Shown: positions 11,235 to 23,316, counted from the stretch's first letter. The stretch is 64,000 nucleotides of DNA from Capsicum annuum (GCF_002878395.1 NC_061115.1:98548799-98612798); one strand, 5' to 3'. The notes: generated from the letters alone by a model not told the origin. A program made the numbers and translations.

Positions 11235-12240
11235 TTTAGACTTCACCGAGACAGATAGTAGCAATATATTTTATCGAGTCTTTTGGACTAATATAAAGTT
11301 TGACTCATTGCCCATTTACCTTGAAGGTCCTATCGTCTTTATTTTCAAGTTCTACTACTCTAGATGAGTAGACTTGACTAACTCTAAACGGGCCTAACCA
11401 CTTGGATTTAAGCCTACCTAGGAACAGTTTGAGTGTGGAATTGAACAGAAGCACCAAGTCACCTTTTTGGAATTTATCCATCTCATTTAGTTGTCCAAGT
11501 ATTAGCTCTGTTGCCTCCTTTCAACTCAAATTTAACCTTTTGAGTAACTATAAGTCTTTGTACTCCAGCTCTATTAGTAAGTGGTATGCTTTTCCATAGA
11601 CCAACTAGAATGGTGAAATTCCAATGGGTGTCTTGAAAGCCTTTCGATATTCCCACAAGGAATCATCGAGCTTTCCAGACCAAACTTGCTGACTAGAGTT
11701 CACCATTTTGGCTAGGATGGCTTGAATTTCTCAATTTGAAACCTTTACTTGCCCACTAGTTTGTGGGTGATATGGAGTGGCTACTATATGCGTTTCACCC
11801 CATATTTGTCTAAGGCAGCACGAAATACTTTATTGCAAGAATGAGATCCTTCATCGCTTATAATAGTACGTGGTACTCCAAAGCGAGAGAAGATGTTCTT
11901 CTTGAGAAAAGCAACAACCATGTTTCCTTCATTATCAGACAAGGCAACAGCTTTGACCTATTTTGATACATAGTCAACAATAACTAAAATATACTTTATC
12001 CTATACGAGCTTACAAAAGGACTCATGAAATTGATGCCCCAGACTTCAAACAATTCCACTTCAAGCATCTTAGTCAAAGGCATCTCATGTATTTTGGTGA
12101 TTGACCCCTGCCTCTGACATTGGTCACATTTCAGCACACAAACTTATGAGCATCCTTGAACAATGTTGGCTAATAGTAGCTACTCTGAAACACCTTCCTA
12201 TCCGTTCAGTTACCTGCATGGTGACCTCCAACTGAGGAAG
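11235..12240 (-). pseudogene. pol: Athila copy B: integrase, nearly full length but broken
   Basis: The minus strand reads through the zinc-finger end (KCDQCQRQGSIT, about 12110-12145), then the catalytic core. The first acidic residue is changed: VWGINFMSPF where the family has ID. The second is kept in RTIISDEGSH, and the catalytic Glu is kept in a stretch like YHPQTSGQVKVSN followed by a stop and then EIQAIL. The C-terminal part keeps [16 protein letters not shown] and KGDLVLLFNSTL-like blocks. Integrase inserts the DNA copy into the genome. The Asp to Asn change and the stops mean it is dead. It is the best preserved integrase of the array. Confidence 0.82.
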
Positions 12241-12408
12241 TATGACATGCTTCCAATATACACAATACATCAACCTCTGGAACACATCTCCTTATAATAT
12301 TATCAGCACATCACCGAAAAAGATATGGCTCATCTCAGAAGTAATGTGTCACATCATGAAGGAATTTCTTTCTTTGATGGAACGAATGATTTTCTGGAAT
12401 AAACTCAC

Positions 12409-13830
12409 TCACAACATAATTTGCAAAATCAGCTTACCAAGCATTTTATCCATAAAAGGGGACAACATCTCCTCATCAGGAAATGCATCATTTATCTCTA
12501 TTTCATCTCCTATTGCCTGCTCACTTTCCATTCTAGACAGGTGATCCACAACTTGGTTTTCACAACCCTTCCTATCTTTAACTTCAAAGTCAAATTCTTG
12601 TAGCAGCAACACCCATCTAATCAGCCTTGGTTTTATATCCTTCTTAGCCATTAAATACCTGAAGGCTGCATGGTCATTGTGGACCACTAACTTGGTCCCA
12701 AGCAAGTAAGCCCAAAATTTCTCAAAAGCATACACTACAACCAGGATTTCCTGTTTAGTAATGGTGTAGTTCTTTTGTGCTCCATTCAGTCCTTTGATGG
12801 CATAATATAGTGGATGAAATAGTTTGTCCTTCTTTTGTCCCAACACAGCTCCAAGGGCAACACCGCTTACATCACACATGATCTCAAATGGTTTTGACCA
12901 GTTTGGTGTAACAATGATAGGGGCTTCAATCAGCTTCTTTTTAAGGCATTCAAATGCCATCAAGCAATCTTCATCGAAGGAAAACTTCACTATTTTCTCC
13001 AAAAGTTTGCAAAGTGAATTCGAAACCTTCAAGAATTTTTTTATAAACCTCCAATAAAATCCAGCATGTTCGAGAAAGCTACACACTCCCTTCACTAAAA
13101 TGGGAAGAGGTAGTTTCTCCATAACTTCAACCTTGGCTCAATCAACCTCTATCCCTTTTCTTGAAATTTTGCGCCAGAGAACGATCCCTTCCTTTACCAT
13201 AAAGTGGCATTTCTCCCAATTAAGTACCAATTTGAATTCAACACATCTTTTCAAGGCCATACTCAGGTTTACCAAACACAGCTCATAAGAATCTCCCACC
13301 ATAGTGAAATCATCCATGAACAACTCTAAGGTATCCTCCACCATATCTGAGAAACTAGACATCATGCACCACTGAAAAGTATCGGGTGCATTGCATATCC
13401 CGAATGGAATCCTCTTAAATGCAAAGGTTCCATATGGACATGTGAATGTCGTCTTCTCCTAATACTCAGGAGCAATAGATATCTAGTTATATCCAGAATA
13501 ACCATCGAAGAAACATTACCATCCTCTTGTAACCAATCAATCAAGAATTTAGTTCATAAAGGGCATCGGGAAATGGTTTTTCAAAGTCCATGAGTTTAGT
13601 TTGCGGTAGTCCATGCAAACACTCCACCCAGTCACAGGCCTAAGAGGAATCAACTCATTTATTTCATTTGTAACAATAGTCATGCCCCCTTTTTTAGGTA
13701 CACATTAAACTGGGCTCAGTCATTTACTGGTAGAAATAGGGTAAACTACTCCTTCATCCAGCTACTTAATAATTTCTTTCTTAACCATCTCTTGTATTGG
13801 TGGGTTAACACGGAGCTGGTGCTCGATGTG
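12409..13830 (-). pseudogene. pol: Athila copy B: reverse transcriptase and RNase H, broken
   Basis: A 237-codon open stretch (12409-13122) covers the RT thumb and RNase [62 protein letters not shown], then [14 protein letters not shown] and DHLSRMES. The piece upstream (13138-13365) has the RT catalytic box LFMDDFTMVGDS with both Asp, and 13362-13544 holds part of the palm (RRRRHSHVHMEP). The finger region extends to about 13830. Changes such as D to N in the VVHNDH block and frame breaks show it is a pseudogene. It is a close copy of 3825-5250. Confidence 0.9.
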
Positions 13831-13872
13831 AGAGTACAATGTTCCTCAAGTTGTATTTTATACTTGCAGATG

Positions 13873-14760
13873 CTAGGGGGAATGCCAATAATATCTGCGA
13901 TAGTCCATCCTATTGCTCTTATACTTTTGAAGTACTAAAATAAGTGCTTCTACTTGCTGATCACCCAAATCCACTGCAATAATAATGGCTAGCATATTTC
14001 TGTTACCCAAAAACATGTACCTTAAATACCCAGGTTGTTCTTTCAATTCTAACACTGGTGGCTCTTCGATGAATGGCTTAGCCAATTATATTGGTCAATT
14101 AGCAAGATCAAGATATAGATTCTTAGGAGCATAAGAGTATGAACTCATTCCTGACTAAGTAAAAACAGTCTCTTCATACTCCTCAATGCATCCACGATCA
14201 AAATTCATCAAAACTGCGGCTAAAGTCTCAACAACAAGTTTCTCCTCTATTGACACCTCCTGCTCATCCTTATAATTCACATCAACAATTAAGAACACAC
14301 TCATTTATTTATGATGCTTCATCAATTTCCACACATCAAGGTGCACCACCTCATCATTCTTCCTAAATAAAAGCTCATTAGTTTGAAAATCGATCAACAC
14401 ACTTCTGGTTGTGAGGAAAGGTCAACCTAAGATCATGGGCACCTCAAACCCCACCTCGCAATTATTAATGACAAAATCCACAGGAAATATAATGGTATCT
14501 ACCTTCACCAACACATCATACAAAATACAAACAGGTTATTTTGCTGACCTGTCCGCTATCACGAGTCGTATATTGATGGGTATGGGATTTCCCAAACCCA
14601 TCTTTTTATACACGGCTAGTGGCATGATATTAATTCTTGCGCCCAGATCACATTAGGCCATAGTGAATTCCATAGACCTAATTGTACATGGGATAATGAA
14701 TTCTCCTGGGTCAGCCTTTCTCTGCACTAAGGTCCTCATAGAAATAGTGCTACAATGATG
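13873..14760 (-). pseudogene. pol: Athila copy B: protease and linker, broken
   Basis: About 14590-14660 encodes a stop, then CDLGARINIMPLAVYKK, the Athila protease active-site block with D-L-G, in the same setting as copy A. The linker to RT (13873-14085) reads PVLELKEQPGYLRYMFLG. A stop sits directly before the active-site block. The rest of the linker holds only short open pieces. Confidence 0.75.
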
Positions 14761-16726
14761 GAGATTATCCTCCAGTTTGTAGCTCACTGCTTTTTTCTTC
14801 ACCACAAGGTACTTCATGAATTTAGCATACCCTGGCATTTGCTCAACTGCCTCCACCAAAGGCACATTTATTTTTAACTGCTTTAACATCTCCATGAATG
14901 TACTAAATTTTTTATCCTTAACCGGCTTCTTGAATCTTTAAGGAAAGGGAGATGGTGGTCTTGGGAGAGTTTTCACCACTACTTCATTTTACTTCTTTTT
15001 TCCTTTTTTCCTTTTTTTGGAACATCATAAGAACCACACAGCTTCTCAGACTCAACCGGACATTCTTCTTTGGGTTCATTCTCTATTTCAATCACATCTT
15101 TAATCAAACTTTTGGCCATAGAAGGGCCTGGTAAAATCTTACCACTTTTATTGGTAATCGCCATTCATGAGCCATTATTATGCAGATTTTGGACAGTGTC
15201 ACTAGGTAATATTATATTCTTTCTCTAGTTCAGGTCTACGGAGAGTTGACTTATTTGCCATTCTAGCTATTTGATTGCAGTGGAGAGAGAGTTTACCAAC
15301 TGACTAATAGAAGACATATCAGTCTTCATGGTAGTCAAACCTGAGTTGGTAGCCTCTACTCCCTAGGACAATTTAGCCATCATATCCTCCATGGATATCT
15401 TTTTAGAAGTTGTTGTAGCAGCCTCACAATTTCTAGGAGGGACATATAGCCTGCTCCTTTTATTTTTGCTCCTCCAATTTCTTTTCTCCTAATTCTTATA
15501 TCTAAACTTATCATAATAATTCTAACCTTGATTTCCTAGGATATTTCCTCACAAACCCCCCTAATTATTAACATAATTCACCTCTTCTTCTGGATCAGCA
15601 TCAACACTATCTTAAGATCCCATAGCTTTAACCTTCTTAGTCTTGCCTGATTGCAAGTGCTTGGTTAGCAGGTCCATCTACATTTTTAGTTGAGCCATGT
15701 ATTAGTCATACTCATCATCTCTTTTGTGTTGTTCTTCAGGCATACCCACAGAAATAGTGGGGCTTGCTACCATAGTGTCTGGTATACCATGTCCAACTCT
15801 ATTTGGTCATTCTCTCTAACATTTCTGAAGCTTCTAGGAATGTAAGATTAATAAACAAACCACCAGTAGCATTATCTATGATTGGTTTTTTCATAGAGTT
15901 AAGAGCCCTATACAAAGTCTCCATCAAGTGTATCTATCATATTGTGGCTCGGACACTATGTCAGCTTCTTTTTGAATCTCTCCCAAGTTTCATGCAAAGC
16001 TTCGGTCGGGAGCTATCTAAAGTTACTGATCACGGCCCTCAACTGTACCATCATAGAGGGTTGAAAGAACTATTCTAGGAATGTGTTTTTCAACAGTCTC
16101 CAGTTGGTTATCAAATCGGTCGTCAGCTTATTTAACCATATTGTTGCCTTCCCAGACAGAGACAATGGGAACAATCTTAAGGGGATTGCATGCTGACCCA
16201 CTCCTGGGTTATAAAAATATATGCAAATGGTGAAAAAGTTCACCAAGTACATATTTAGATCATACCTAGGCAGGCCACCAAACAACCTCTTTAGATTAAG
16301 GAGTTGAATTATAGTACTCCTAATGCTGAACTTTACCCCTGGTGACAATGGTGGAGGAATAATTGCAAACGTAGCACCTACTCCATCCATTCCATCATCA
16401 TCACCATTGAAATCATACTGGATAGGCTGGCGATCCTGCCTTGCTCTGAATGGACAGTTTCTATTGCCATTACGCTATACTGGTGCTACTATTTGTTCTG
16501 CACGCCTTGGGTTACCAGGGTTTAGCAACTCCTTATCTCCTAAATCTTCATGCTTAAGATTTGGATTTCATACTTTTTGATCGACATTCTGCATATTCAC
16601 CTGAGCTCTAGCTAAAGATGCTAACTTTTCAGCCTCCTACTAGTCTGCCATTCTACTGATTAGTTGTAGTTCCAGATTAAATGGTAATAATGGTCCTCTG
16701 GAACTTCTGGTTCTCGACATATACCA
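14653..16726 (-). pseudogene. gag: Athila copy B: gag, broken
   Basis: The likely start encodes MSRTRSSRGP (about 16722), shortly after the primer site. The capsid core at 16070-16390 reads IIQLLNLKRLFGGLPRYD and IPLRLFPLSLSGKATIWL, the retrotransposon gag block. The segment near 15800-15900 aligns with the LTEASEMLERMT block of copy A. The C-terminal linker (14979-15164) has AITNKSGKILPGPSM and a Lys/Glu tail, and 14653-14895 leads into the protease. Stops occur throughout. Gag would form the particle and package RNA. Confidence 0.8.
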
Positions 16727-16826
16727 CAAAATTCCTACATAAAACAAAAACAACAAATAAATGTAAAACTAGGAAACTTGATCAATAGTCAATTAACATA
16801 CCCAAACTTTAATTTACAACTGTATT

Positions 16827-16843
16827 CCCCAGCAATGGTGCCA
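16827..16843 (-). other. Athila copy B primer-binding site (tRNA-Asp)
   Basis: The minus strand reads TGGCACCATTGCTGGGG. Only three bases differ from TGGCGCCGTTGCCGGGG, the complement of the plant tRNA-Asp 3' end. A 4-base spacer separates it from the LTR end, as in copy A. The differences are CG to CA or TG decay. Confidence 0.85.
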
Positions 16844-16847
16844 TTTT

Positions 16848-18351
16848 TGATAACGCTCAAACTACACCTCCCAAGTGAGAATGTAAGAGATTGTTGTCAA
16901 TATATAACCCAACTAGGTTGAGGTCAAATCCCATTGGGAATATGGTGTGAACTTAAGTCGTTTATGATTTAATCAACTAATAGTTGGATTTTTCTAAAAT
17001 GGGGGTTTTGAAGATTAGCAAATAACTATTGGTCACTTTTGTTTTAGTGTTTGTAATCAAGAGTTTATGTAAAACTAGAGTTATGTTCACTATGGGTGTT
17101 GGGATTTGACAGATGCTAGTAATAATTCAATATTCTTGTGGTAGGTAGGAACAACATATTATCCTTGTCGAATTTATGCCTAAATGTCTCTCGACCTACT
17201 TAAGAATTTAACTAACTAATTCTCTCAAACTTAGGGATTTTATATTTCATAATAGGATGTTATCTCAGGTTAATTAATCTTGCTACAGCATTAATTATTA
17301 AATGGAAGGTTGGTAGCTTCCATGTCCCTGTTGATAATTTGCTTCTTACTAGGGTTGATTTCTTATTTCAAGCAAAACAATAGTAAGAAGGACCTATTGT
17401 TTGCAGCCAATAGATAAAGTGTAAAGCATAGGGATTACCAATAAGTTACTACCACACTTAGAATCCTAAACACTTAGTTTTGGTGCAAACCCAAACCCAT
17501 AGATCCCATAACTCAGGTTAAGGGGTTTAGCTACTCATACTATAAAGAGCAATACAGCTTGTTGATTTCATATTACTATGGAATAATACTTACAGCTAAA
17601 GTGAATAGCAACAGTTGTATCTCAGATTAAATTGTAGTAGAAAAATCCCAAAAAATAATATGATATTCCTTCCAAAGCTAACTGTAAACTTGTACAAAAA
17701 ACTAAAGAGCAAACACGTGAAGTTTAAGTCCAGAATGTCCAGTACAAGCCCTAAGAAAACCCTAAACAATACTTTAAATAGTTCACCCTAATTATGGAAA
17801 CAAAATCATAGTGTTTAGTAATTTCTCAAACAGGTGATGACATTTTGTGATGCCTTGTCAGGAGTCTGACAGCTTGTTACAGATGTTGTCAGCTCCTCTC
17901 CTCTTTTGAGATTTGCTGCCTTAGGCTGACGATGAAGCATGATGGCTTATTAGATCTTTGATGACTTATTAAAGATGTCGTCGATGATTTACTTCAGCTC
18001 TCGTATTCTACCTTAGGCTAACAAAGATCTTGATGGCTTATCACAACTCTGATGGCTTATCACATATCGTCATTATTTCTTCCAGCTGAATCCCATTCTC
18101 TATTTAAGGATGACAATAAAGCTAATAAATTATTAGACTGCTGAAGACTTATCAAGAATATCATCAGCCATACTTCTCTTTTATTTTCTTCAGATTTCAA
18201 CTCTTTTACTTCCATCATTATTATTTCTCTTGCATCTTGACTTCCACTACAAAGTCAAAGATAAAACAATAAAACCGACTAAAGTTGCTTAAGACTTTGC
18301 AATTATTCTTAGTTAAAAGCCTCAAATATTTTAGCATCTACTCCCAAATTA
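16848..18351 (-). repeat. Right Athila LTR, 5' LTR of copy B (1504 bp)
   Basis: It matches 8292-9794 from end to end and differs by one base in length. The minus-strand start is TAATTTGGGAG at 18351, where the terminal TG has decayed to TA, and the end is GTTATCA at 16848. It carries the same word cassette (about 17830-18175) and TATA-like site. The E1 pol frame restarts two bases beyond it, at 18353. Confidence 0.85.
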
Positions 18352-18352
18352 G

Positions 18353-19350
18353 TTCATATCATACCTTAGATCCCAAAAAATGATTTCTAAGGAATGTCTT
18401 TATCATTTGGTTCGGGTTAAAAATTCTAGCTCGGGTTAGCAAATTTCTTATGGTTTTTGCTGATGATCTTCCTGGTGTTCCACCCAATAGGAAAATTGAT
18501 TTTGGGATTTATCCTATTTTAGACACTCATCCTATCTTTATACCTCCTCATAAAATGGCTCTAACTGAGTTAAAGAAGCTTAAGGATAGTTGAAAGACCT
18601 TGTTGACAAGAGTTTTCTCTACCCTAGTTTGTCACTTTAAGGTTTTCCTATTCTCTTTGTGCATAAGAAAGATATCTCTTTGTATGTCTATTGATTATCA
18701 TCTGTTGAATTAGGTGACCGTGAAGAATAAGTACCCACTTCCAAGTATTGATGATTTGTTTGACTATCTTTAGGGTGCTAAGTACTTCTCTAAGATTGAC
18801 CTTCAATCGAGCTATCATCACTTAAATATTTGGGAGGAGGATACCCCTAATACTACCTTTCATACATGGTATTGACATTTTTAGTTCTTGGTTATATCTT
18901 TTTTGTTGACCAATGCCCCTGCAATTTTTATGGATCTCATAAACTGGGTATTCCATCAGATCTTAGATTTTTTTTATTGTGTTCATAGATGATATTTTGG
19001 TGTACTTTAAGAGTGAGGTAGATCATTTTATTTGCCTCCATGTTGTGCTGCAGACCCTAAAATATCAATAATTATATGTTAACTTTTTGAAGTATGAAAT
19101 TTAGTTCAATGTTGTTACTTTTGTAGGTCATGTTGTTCTTAGTAAAGTGATCATAGTGGATCCACAGAAGGTTGCAGTGGTTAAAAAGTGGCCTAGACCC
19201 AAAACTCTAATCGACATTCAAAGCTTCTTTGGTTTAGTGAGTTATTATAGGAGGTTTATGGTGAGATTTTTTTTGATTGTTTCACCTTTGACTAGGTCGA
19301 CTCAGAAGAAGGTGATATTTCTAGAGTTCATGCTTAAGATGGGAGTTTTA
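18353..19350 (+). pseudogene. pol: E1 reverse transcriptase, broken
   Basis: The frame restarts with FISYLRSQKMISKECLYHL, the usual link between protease and RT in Tekay/Del elements. RT blocks follow: DDLPGVPP-like, then KNKYPLP, FSKIDLQSSYH, and the catalytic VFIDDILVY at 18979-19005 with both Asp kept. The C-terminal part is open at 19147-19359 (VKKWPRPKTL, SFFGLVSYYRRFM). Stops and shifts lie between the blocks. The enzyme copied element RNA into DNA. Confidence 0.85.
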
Positions 19351-19369
19351 AAAGGCTGAAAGACAAATT

Positions 19370-19770
19370 GACTTCTATTTTGATTTTGAACTTACCCAAG
19401 GGAAGTAATGGCATCTGGTTTATTGTGATGTATCCCATGTCGGAATTAGTTGTGCATTAATGTAACATGGCAAAGTGGTAGCGTATGCTCCTAGGCAGTT
19501 AAAAGTGCATGAAAGGAAATATCCGACTCGTGACTTAGAGTTATTGGTTTGGTGTTTTCATTGAAGATTTGGCGACATTATTTATATAAGGTTTATGTCG
19601 ACATATTTTCAAATCATAAAATCCCACAGTATGTATTTCACATAAAAGTAGTTAAATCTCAGGCAGAGGAGATGGCTTAAATTGCTCAAGGACTATGACA
19701 AGAGTCTCTATTATCACCCAGGTAAAGCTAACATAGTTGTTGATACTCTTATCATGGTATCTATGGGAAG
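19370..19770 (+). pseudogene. pol: E1 RNase H, broken
   Basis: RNase H blocks are readable across frames: YCDVSHVGISCALM, then a stop, then HGKVVAYAPRQLKVHE, YPTRDLELLVW and a degenerate form of the usual TDHKSLQY block. The order and spacing are those of gypsy RNase H. The first active-site Asp (YCD) and the Glu of DLELL remain. Internal stops and a frameshift near 19560 inactivate it. Confidence 0.78.
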
Positions 19771-20039
19771 CTTGTCCTATGTGGATAAAGAAAAGTGGTA
19801 TTTGGTGAAGGATATTCACCATTTGGATAATATTTGAGTTTACCTCATAGATTCTAAAGATAGTGAAGTATTTGTGAAAGAGGTGGCAAGATTACCTTTC
19901 GCTACAGAGGTAAAGGAGAAAAAGATGTTGGATCTTGTCTTGATACAAATCAGGGATCATGTGGGTAATCAAAAAGTGATTTCTTTTTAGATTAGGGGTG
20001 ATAGTATCTTGAGGTACCAAGGTAGGTTGTGTGTTCCCG

Positions 20040-20945
20040 ATTTTGATGGGTTGCGAGGTACAATTTTGGCCAAAGCTCATGAGTCACGTTATGCTGTCAT
20101 CCTGGTTTGACAAAGACATAGAATTTCCTTAAGGAGAATTATTGATGGAATAATATATAAAGAGGGACATGGCCAATTTTGTAGCTAAGTGCATGGTGTA
20201 CCAGATAGTGAAAGTGGAACACTTGAGGCCTAGTAGGTTGTTTTAAGAAATTTAGTTGCCTGTATAGAAATGAAAATTGATAAGTATGGATTTTGTTACT
20301 GGTCTTCCGTAGTCTCGGAACAAGTTTGATTCTATTTGGGTCATAATGGATAGGATGACTAAGTCTTCTCACCTCTTGTTGGTGAGGACTAATCTTTCTG
20401 CTAAGGATTATGCAAGGTTGTTTATTTAGGATATTGTGAAATTGCATGGGACTCTAATTTCCATTATTTTAGATCATGGAATTCAGCTTTAATCTCAGTT
20501 TTGGTGGTTATTTCACCAAGGTATGGTGACTAAAGTTAACCTTAGTAACGCTTTCCACTCCACAGATAAACGGACTAGCAGAAAGGACCATCCAGACTTT
20601 AGAGGACATGCTTTAAGCTTACATAATTGACTTTAGTGGTAGTTGGATACACCACTTACCTTTTGTAGAGTTTACGTACAATAATAGCTATCATTCTAGC
20701 ATTGGTATTGCAACGTGTGAGGCTTTGTATGGTAGAAGGTATAGATCCCCTATTGGGTGATTCAAAGTTGGTAAGGCAAGGTTGTTTGGTCCTGATTTAG
20801 TTCATCAAACTATTAAGAATGTGAAGATTATTAGGGATAGTCTTAAAAATTCCCAAATTTGCCAAAAGTATTATAAGGACATGAGGCAAGAAGAGGTTGA
20901 TTTCGATGTGGATGATCAGGCATTTTTTAAAGTATCGCTCGTAAA
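20040..20945 (+). pseudogene. pol: E1 integrase core, broken
   Basis: After a decayed zinc finger (about 20080-20230), the core reads LISMDFVTGLP (about 20275-20310, first catalytic Asp), then FDSIWVIMDRMTKS. The second Asp is in ISIILDHGIQ (near 20460), and AERTIQTLED (20576-20605) carries the catalytic Glu. The DDE set is therefore still spelled out, but stops and frame changes break the protein. The enzyme would insert element DNA and made the TACAC duplication. Confidence 0.8.
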
Positions 20946-20949
20946 ATGA

Positions 20950-21345
20950 GTGATGTATTTTAGAAAAAAAGGATATCTCCGTCCCTGTTTCGCTGTTCCT
21001 TATTTGATTTTGAAGAGAGTGGGAAGTGTTGGTTATGAGTTAGAATTTCCTACAATTTTGGGTTATATCCACTATGTGTTTCATGTGTCCATGTTGAGGA
21101 AATATGTTGGTGATCCTTCCTTGGTGGTTCCTATTGAGAGTGTTGGTGTTTTAGATTCCCTATCTTACGAAGAGATATCGATAGAGATATTGGATAGACA
21201 AGTTTGTAGGTTGCAGACAAAACATATATCATTTGTAAAGGTCCTTTGGAGGAACCACAAAGTGGAAAAATCCACTTCGGAGGTAGAAGAGGAAATGAAG
21301 GCTAAGTATCCATTTCTATTTCATATGATGGGTGAAGAAGCTTGA
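20950..21345 (+). pseudogene. pol: E1 integrase C-terminus with chromodomain-like tail
   Basis: A 131-codon open stretch ends at a natural stop. It reads KKGYLRPCFAVPYLILKRVG, YVFHVSMLRKYVGDPS, then YEEISIEILDRQV and VKVLWRNHKVEKSTSEVEE. The last block is the truncated chromodomain typical of chromoviruses of the Tekay/Del type. In active relatives this tail is thought to direct insertion into heterochromatin through histone marks. It is the best kept coding piece of E1, but nothing upstream is in frame. Confidence 0.85.
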
Positions 21346-21460
21346 GGTATGAATCTCGTCATTTCTTGTTATTATCCGGATTTATCAATTGATTCTGGTG
21401 TATTATTGTTATTCTATTAGAAAATGTGTCCTAGCTCATCATTCGAGGACAAATGATCCT

Positions 21461-21472
21461 AAAGGGGGATAA
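21461..21472 (+). other. E1 polypurine tract
   Basis: AAAGGGGGATAA abuts the TG of the right LTR and follows a TCATTCGAGGACAAATG motif common before gypsy LTRs. It primes plus-strand DNA synthesis. Confidence 0.85.
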
Positions 21473-23316
21473 TGTAACTCTTTTAAATTTTGGGTATTTT
21501 GTTTTTAGGCTTTTTCATACTTAAAATATTGATTTTTTACTCAAATCAGCTTCAGAGATGTAAGAAGGGTAACCTGAGAAAGTTTCAAAATATTTGAATG
21601 GTGTTCGCGGTACTTTTAGGTCATGGAAGTAATAAGCCTCCACAATAGCCCCGCGGCGCAGAAGCTAGTCACCAAGATAAGGTCTGTAATGTGGACATGT
21701 GTATTTCAGTTGCTGATTTATTAAGTTAAAAGGGGGCAAGGAGTAATGAGGTCTTTATACCTTTGGACGACCCTTACGTGCTATATAACCCCTTTACTTC
21801 AGTTTTAAGCGACTTGTTACTCCCAATATCATTTCTAACATAGAAACCCAAAGAAGGTCAATGATTCCACCGTACATTCATCTCTTAGGTTCCAAGATCA
21901 AGATTTCTTCACAATTTTCTTAAGTTTGATGTATGTAGCTCTTTCCCTTGAAGTTATATCTTTTTTATGGCATAAATTGATTCACACCAAATGCTTTTGT
22001 TTTGGGTTTTGACATAGTTGAGGGATTTTGACTTGGTTATTTATTTGATTTTCAATGGTTTATTTTACTATATTCATGCTCCTTAACCTATTTATGAAAT
22101 TGTCAATGAATATGATTTTGTCACTTGGTTTGACTTACCCACCTATGTAATTGCATGGCTTACAAAGGTTAAACAATGAACATGGATTTTAAAGGCCTTA
22201 TCGGCTATGCTTTGATTTAATGAACAAAAGGGGTTGAGGAATTCTCCCATACTGAATTTAATGAACAAAAAGAGGGTCGAAGTATTCCCCCAAGTTAAAC
22301 ATGGTTGTTATGGTATAGATATAAACATGCAACTGTAAGGATATGGCGATTCCCAAGTGTACCTTAATTATTGGTTCATTGATTTGTAAATTTGGCTATG
22401 TAAAACTTGTTTTAAATTAGACTTTTAGAGGGTTATGTCGCTAAGCCGCGAAGGTATGGGTCTTGGATGACTTGTACTAGAAACTCATGTTTTCCAACAT
22501 TAGGCATAGTCTTGATGACTTGTATGCATGGATCATACTATTGATGTATATTTGTATCTTGTATTGACGTAGGGCCGGGGCATTCCCTGGTCTTCCTCAA
22601 TGCCTCTAGTTTGTGCAGCTAAAATGCATCAGGGCACTTTCAGTTGGGGAAGCTGAAACCATATAGACCGTTGTTGCCTATTTATGACTATTGAGCTATA
22701 TATCCCAAGTTAATATTTTAAAGTTCATCCTAAACCTTGTTCTCCTTCCCAATATATGATATATATATATATACGTATGTATTTTATGTGACATTGTGCA
22801 TTGTCCTTACTGGTATTTAAATTTTAGATCGTGGAATTTATTTTTATCCTTTATCCCTGAGTTATATGCTAGTGTTCAACCCACTAACCATCTTTAGACA
22901 TTGTATCCCCACACAATATAGGGTCGGAAGGAAAGTTTACCTTTCCTTCATAGTGGTTAGGTGTTTATGGTTAGATCAAAAGTTGAAATGAATTGGTGAG
23001 TTTCCATCTATCGAAAGACTTATTTTCATGCGTCATACCTTATGTCTTAGACATTATTTTACATTTTTTTGGAAATAAATGAGGGCATGTTTTGACACGT
23101 TATTTTGTGTTGGGTTTGTGATAGAGGCTTGTGGATACTGTGGACATCGGTGTTATTGATGTTTTTAGATATTGATATCACTTAGACCATTGGGGTTGTC
23201 TCTCTTGTATTAATATATCTGTTGTGTTTTGATTTGGATAAGCTAAGGGGGTGATTTTCAGTCCTCGGTGGACTGGAGATACCCGTCACAGCCAGACATT
23301 GATTTGGGTAGTGACA
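21473..23316 (+). repeat. E1 3' LTR (1844 bp)
   Basis: It starts TGTAACTC, ends GTAGTGACA and is followed by TACAC (23317-23321). It pairs with 770-2690. It keeps some CG-rich words (near 21645, CCGCGGCGCAG) that have decayed to CCTGTGACATA in the left LTR. Confidence 0.9.
21782..21790 (+). promoter_or_regulatory. TATA-like box in the E1 3' LTR
   Basis: TATATAACC is the counterpart of 1049-1057. Here it lies in the LTR that ends the transcript. Confidence 0.55.

Larger units (their letters stand above)
3550..18351 (-). mobile_element. Athila-type Ty3/gypsy tandem array (internal A, shared LTR, internal B, LTR)
   Basis: Minus-strand order is LTR 18351-16848, internal region B, LTR 9794-8292, internal region A, then an abrupt end at about 3550 inside integrase. 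Both internal regions have a primer site like TGGCGCCGTTGCC, complementary to tRNA-Asp, a mark of Athila. Gag, protease with a D-L-G motif, and RT with a FMDDF catalytic box also fit Athila. Regions A and B are clear sequence copies. Two internal regions sharing one central LTR suggest unequal recombination or template switching, not two independent insertions. No target duplication is seen, because the left outer LTR is lost. Confidence 0.85.
770..23316 (+). mobile_element. E1: Ty3/gypsy Tekay/Del-type chromovirus, interrupted
   Basis: The element is bounded by two long LTRs (770-2690 and 21473-23316) and by the 5-base duplication TACAC. It has a degenerate initiator-Met tRNA primer site, a gag fragment, RT, RNase H, integrase with a C-terminal chromodomain-like region, and a purine tract before the right LTR. 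That order is the Ty3/gypsy chromovirus plan, and the integrase tail and LTR type point to Tekay/Del. A minus-strand Athila array occupies about 3550-18351. The gag C-terminus, zinc knuckle and most of the protease are missing at that junction. Many stops and frameshifts make it non-autonomous. Without the array it would be about 7.7 kb. Confidence 0.88.

Noticed and set aside
3541..18356. A target site duplication for the Athila array
   Set aside because: GTTCA follows the right LTR, but the left end is truncated and no matching five bases adjoin it.
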